Source: Daldinia sp. FL1419 (taxonomy: Eukaryota; Ascomycota; Sordariomycetes; Xylariales; Hypoxylaceae). From it: DNA of 64,000 bases. The stretch is taken from the NCBI GenBank assembly GCA_025201765.1, contig MU623343.1:186001-250000 (forward strand), read 5' to 3'. Made by a program: the position numbers and the translations under genes. A model generated the notes under the pieces. It had not been told where the DNA came from, made no database searches, and saw nothing but the letters and a program-made list of their open reading frames with translations. Below are positions 61,531 through 64,000 of the stretch, one piece after another (positions within the stretch are counted from its first letter, which is position 1; each line of letters begins with the position of its first letter).

Positions 61531-64000
61531 AGGACTGCAATGTGCTTTGATATGGAAACCCCAACAGAGCAGATGATGGTAATACTATGACTCCTGGTAC
61601 TAATTGAATCTTATTATTCGATCGGCGACAATTCCGACCAATGCGACCATCATCATTCTCAGTTCCACTACCTATCCGGTGCGCTATTCCCGCTGACGAC
61701 ATATTTAATGCCACCACCTCTGGAATAATACCAAAGGGTTTGCTTCTCAGGTCGCTGATAGTCCGGGTAGTCAAGATGTTCAGCCTTCTTTTCCTCGGCA
61801 GAATTTTTAGACCGCGATGGGCTCGATGCTGGTAGTCTCGGAGCATTGGGAAGTACTGCGTGATTAATTTCGTACGCCTAGGTACCTAACCTCCCGAATT
61901 TCAGTCCTTGGAAAAGGTCGATCGCCAGCCCGTGATGGAATCAGGACTTTGAATAGACCTGTGTAAGCTTTAGGAATAGAAATAACTCCTCCATGAAAAA
62001 CAGACCAAGCAAACCGTGCAATATAGACATTGTCGATTGATTCCTTTTAATTCTTAGAGTTGGCGATTGTGATATAGCTTTTCTACTTCGAAATAACTGT
62101 CAAGGTTCGTTCGAAACCCTTGGCTAACCAAGTGATACGTATCCCCAACCTTCTTGGGAAGTAGAATGGGTTCGAGTGTCTTATCCCATAGGCTACGTGC
62201 ATCGGAACTGAGTGTAATCGCGTTTTCTACGAAGTCGATCTCAGCGTAGCACGACATGCCATTTGACCTCCACCACTGATGTGAAGATCAGGGGACTGTA
62301 TCGGCACGTTCTAAGCCGCAGCGGCTCCTAGTCATTCGGCAGGATTCGTCGCGTGTAGAAGAGTCGGTTCGGGTATCGCCTAGCACATACGTATGTATAA
62401 TTATCAACCCCCAGGGGGCTTATATCTACCTAGATCTTTCCACGGTGGAGGTAAATCGTCGTGGGGGAAAACCCAATGTTCGAAGGATGGTGCAAATGGA
62501 TATTGTGCTATATAAATATCAGCTAGCTTAAATGAGGGTGAATGATGGAATATGGCGCTTTACACTCGGAATCTTCAACATGCAGTATGTAGAGACGCTC
62601 GGTCAGGATTCCATCTATAGGATGCGTGACAATACGGCTTTGATCGTCAGGGGTCGTGGATTGCGATAAATAGGCGAACTATAATACAACAAGCACACAT
62701 TCCTGATCAAAAGACTACCTTCGGGACGGGGTTTGTTCGCATCAGAGCGCACAGGAGGATCCAGCGGGGGCTTGATGATAGACATTGCAAGGGGATGCTG
62801 TCGGATTCTCGAACCAGGCCGGTTGGGAAAAGTATCAGGCAGTTACGTATATCAAGAAAGAAGTTTGAAGTAGAGAGATACGCAGACAACATCCTGACTC
62901 GAAAAAAAGTTACTGTTACACTACATTATCCCACCCCTCCTTATAAACTCGGACATAACCGTACCTAAATCTTCTTAACGTAGGTAAGTCATGTTTGAAG
63001 GTAAACTTTAGGTAAAATTTTCTGATATGAACTATGCGTGCCGGTTCCTATATAACGGATGTGTGAAGAGATTGGAGTAGCGTAAATACGCCCTTACTTG
63101 GGCTTTATTAATTCGGATAGTTAGTACGAAAACATTCCTGGTGTAGATACAATTGGATTCAGTGGCTTACGCTAGGTACGCTATACAGAACTTAAGGATT
63201 AAGGGATGGTCACATATTCACGCCTAGATACTGGACCAGGGATAAGATTTATTATATGTCCCATTCGCCGAAAGAAGTCCCGATTCACTTAGTATCTTCA
63301 TATCATATTAATGCTATGCTTGTGAAGATTGATTAAATTTTAACTTCGTCAAGTAGCAAATAGTTGTCAACCCCTGGTCTTAAGGGGTAGCGAATGAGAA
63401 TCCCCAGCATAACATGCGCTGGGATCATGTAAATTTTGTATGTGATGTGATGGAGCTAGGAAAGATACACTTGGCTTTTATACTTTTTAGGGAGTGTATC
63501 CCGACGGAATACACCGCCAATGAATCAATCGATCAACATAGGGCGCTTCATAATTATCCCTCATAAACAACCTTCATTACAGCGCGCAGACATCTCCTCA
63601 TAGCAGGTCAAATCGTAGATGAGTTCCAGGTTCGGGAGCAGATTACTTAGACGTAGGCTGCACTTCTACTTCCCTTGCCCCTGTTCAGGAAAAAGGTCAA
63701 AGCGATGATTGCGACTCCGAAAACGAAGGCCAGGTATTCAAACACATAGTCGGCCTAGCACCCAGTTTGGAATTAGCAAGCCTCCTAGATAAGGGAGGTA
63801 ATAGGAATCGGAATGTATCGATTTTAGGTCTTGGGGACGATATGACCTTGGGAGGACGTCCAGCAATGAGTAGAAGAATTATAAGTACTAACCTGGACTC
63901 TTTGGCATCGGCCTTTTAAGTCATCCGGCTTGGGCATATCTCGACAAAAGACATCGGTGTCAACTGGGCAACCGCCATCTAGAAGTTTATTGTTTGCTCT
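61531..64000. other. Right flank, no supported gene
   Basis: About 2.5 kb, AT-rich, with only short frames. A weak candidate is the 67-codon frame at 62054-62257 (minus). The rest contains no recognised domain, RNA gene or mobile element. A CCTAGG-centred word sits at 61878-61889. Confidence 0.5.
62054..62257 (-). CDS. Hypothetical small ORF
   Basis: A 67-codon frame with balanced amino-acid use and no low-complexity sequence, but no similarity I recognise. It could be a small gene, an exon of a lost gene or chance. No signal peptide or domain is visible. Confidence 0.2.
   Translation of the reverse strand: MSCYAEIDFVENAITLSSDARSLWDKTLEPILLPKKVGDTYHLVSQGFRTNLDSYFEVEKLYHNRQL

Noticed and set aside
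7..64000. CRISPR arrays, insertion sequences and bacterial ribosome-binding sites
   Set aside because: The sequence is fungal nuclear DNA. No regularly spaced direct repeats or transposase reading frames were found.

Overview
The window is nuclear DNA of a filamentous ascomycete, probably a Sordariomycete. The evidence is the gene content (LysM/CBM18/GH18 chitinase, A-T-R adenylating reductase, RTA1 protein, SconB/Met30, twinfilin, GH47, GH32, GH3), short spliceosomal introns of about 45-130 bp with GTRNGT donors and YAG acceptors, one gene per transcript on both strands, and long AT-rich intergenic stretches. No bacterial-type operon, CRISPR array, rRNA, complete tRNA or intact transposon was seen. 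Gene models were joined by hand from the sequence: each intron was placed so that donor, acceptor, phase and family conservation agree.

Layout. 1-3503 has no gene and carries small tandem repeats. 3504-4691 (-) is an RTA1-like seven-helix protein. 5808-10581 (-) is a seven-exon subgroup C chitinase, paired head to head with a secreted protein of unknown function at 11260-12556 (+); the arrangement recalls killer-toxin (zymocin alpha/beta-like) loci. A repeat-rich spacer leads to a MYND-finger protein (13920-15190, +). An NRPS-like adenylation-thiolation-reductase enzyme (16020-19377, +) converges on a ferric reductase (19964-21910, -). A small secreted cysteine protein with a clear TATA box (23122-23679, -) borders about 8 kb of AT-rich DNA with no recognisable gene (23680-31855).

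The right half is denser and mostly housekeeping: SconB/Met30 F-box WD40 protein (31856-34125, +), mitochondrial succinate-fumarate carrier (36196-37361, +), twinfilin (37575-38701, -), a secreted tandem DUF8021-like protein (39178-41064, -), GH47 alpha-mannosidase (42395-44323, +), GH32 beta-fructofuranosidase (45040-46956, +), a small hydrophobic protein (47794-48639, +), a TauD-type dioxygenase (49597-51069, +), an unusual mitochondrial-carrier-family protein (51210-52670, -), a PXB/DUF3818 protein without a PX domain (53258-55329, +), a repetitive secreted protein (55841-56680, -), a small single-helix protein (57418-57708, -) and a seven-exon GH3 beta-glucosidase (58885-61530, +). The last 2.4 kb has no convincing gene.

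How the genes may work together. The chitinase and its divergent partner share one 678-bp promoter region and are the best candidate for a functional unit, probably acting outside the cell on other fungi. GH32 and GH3 are scavenging carbohydrases, and GH47 acts in the secretory pathway. The A-T-R enzyme and ferric reductase could belong to a very small secondary-metabolite locus, but no further tailoring genes surround them. A short palindromic motif (CCTAGG flanked by GTA/TAC) recurs in many of the intergenic regions and is not explained by any gene.
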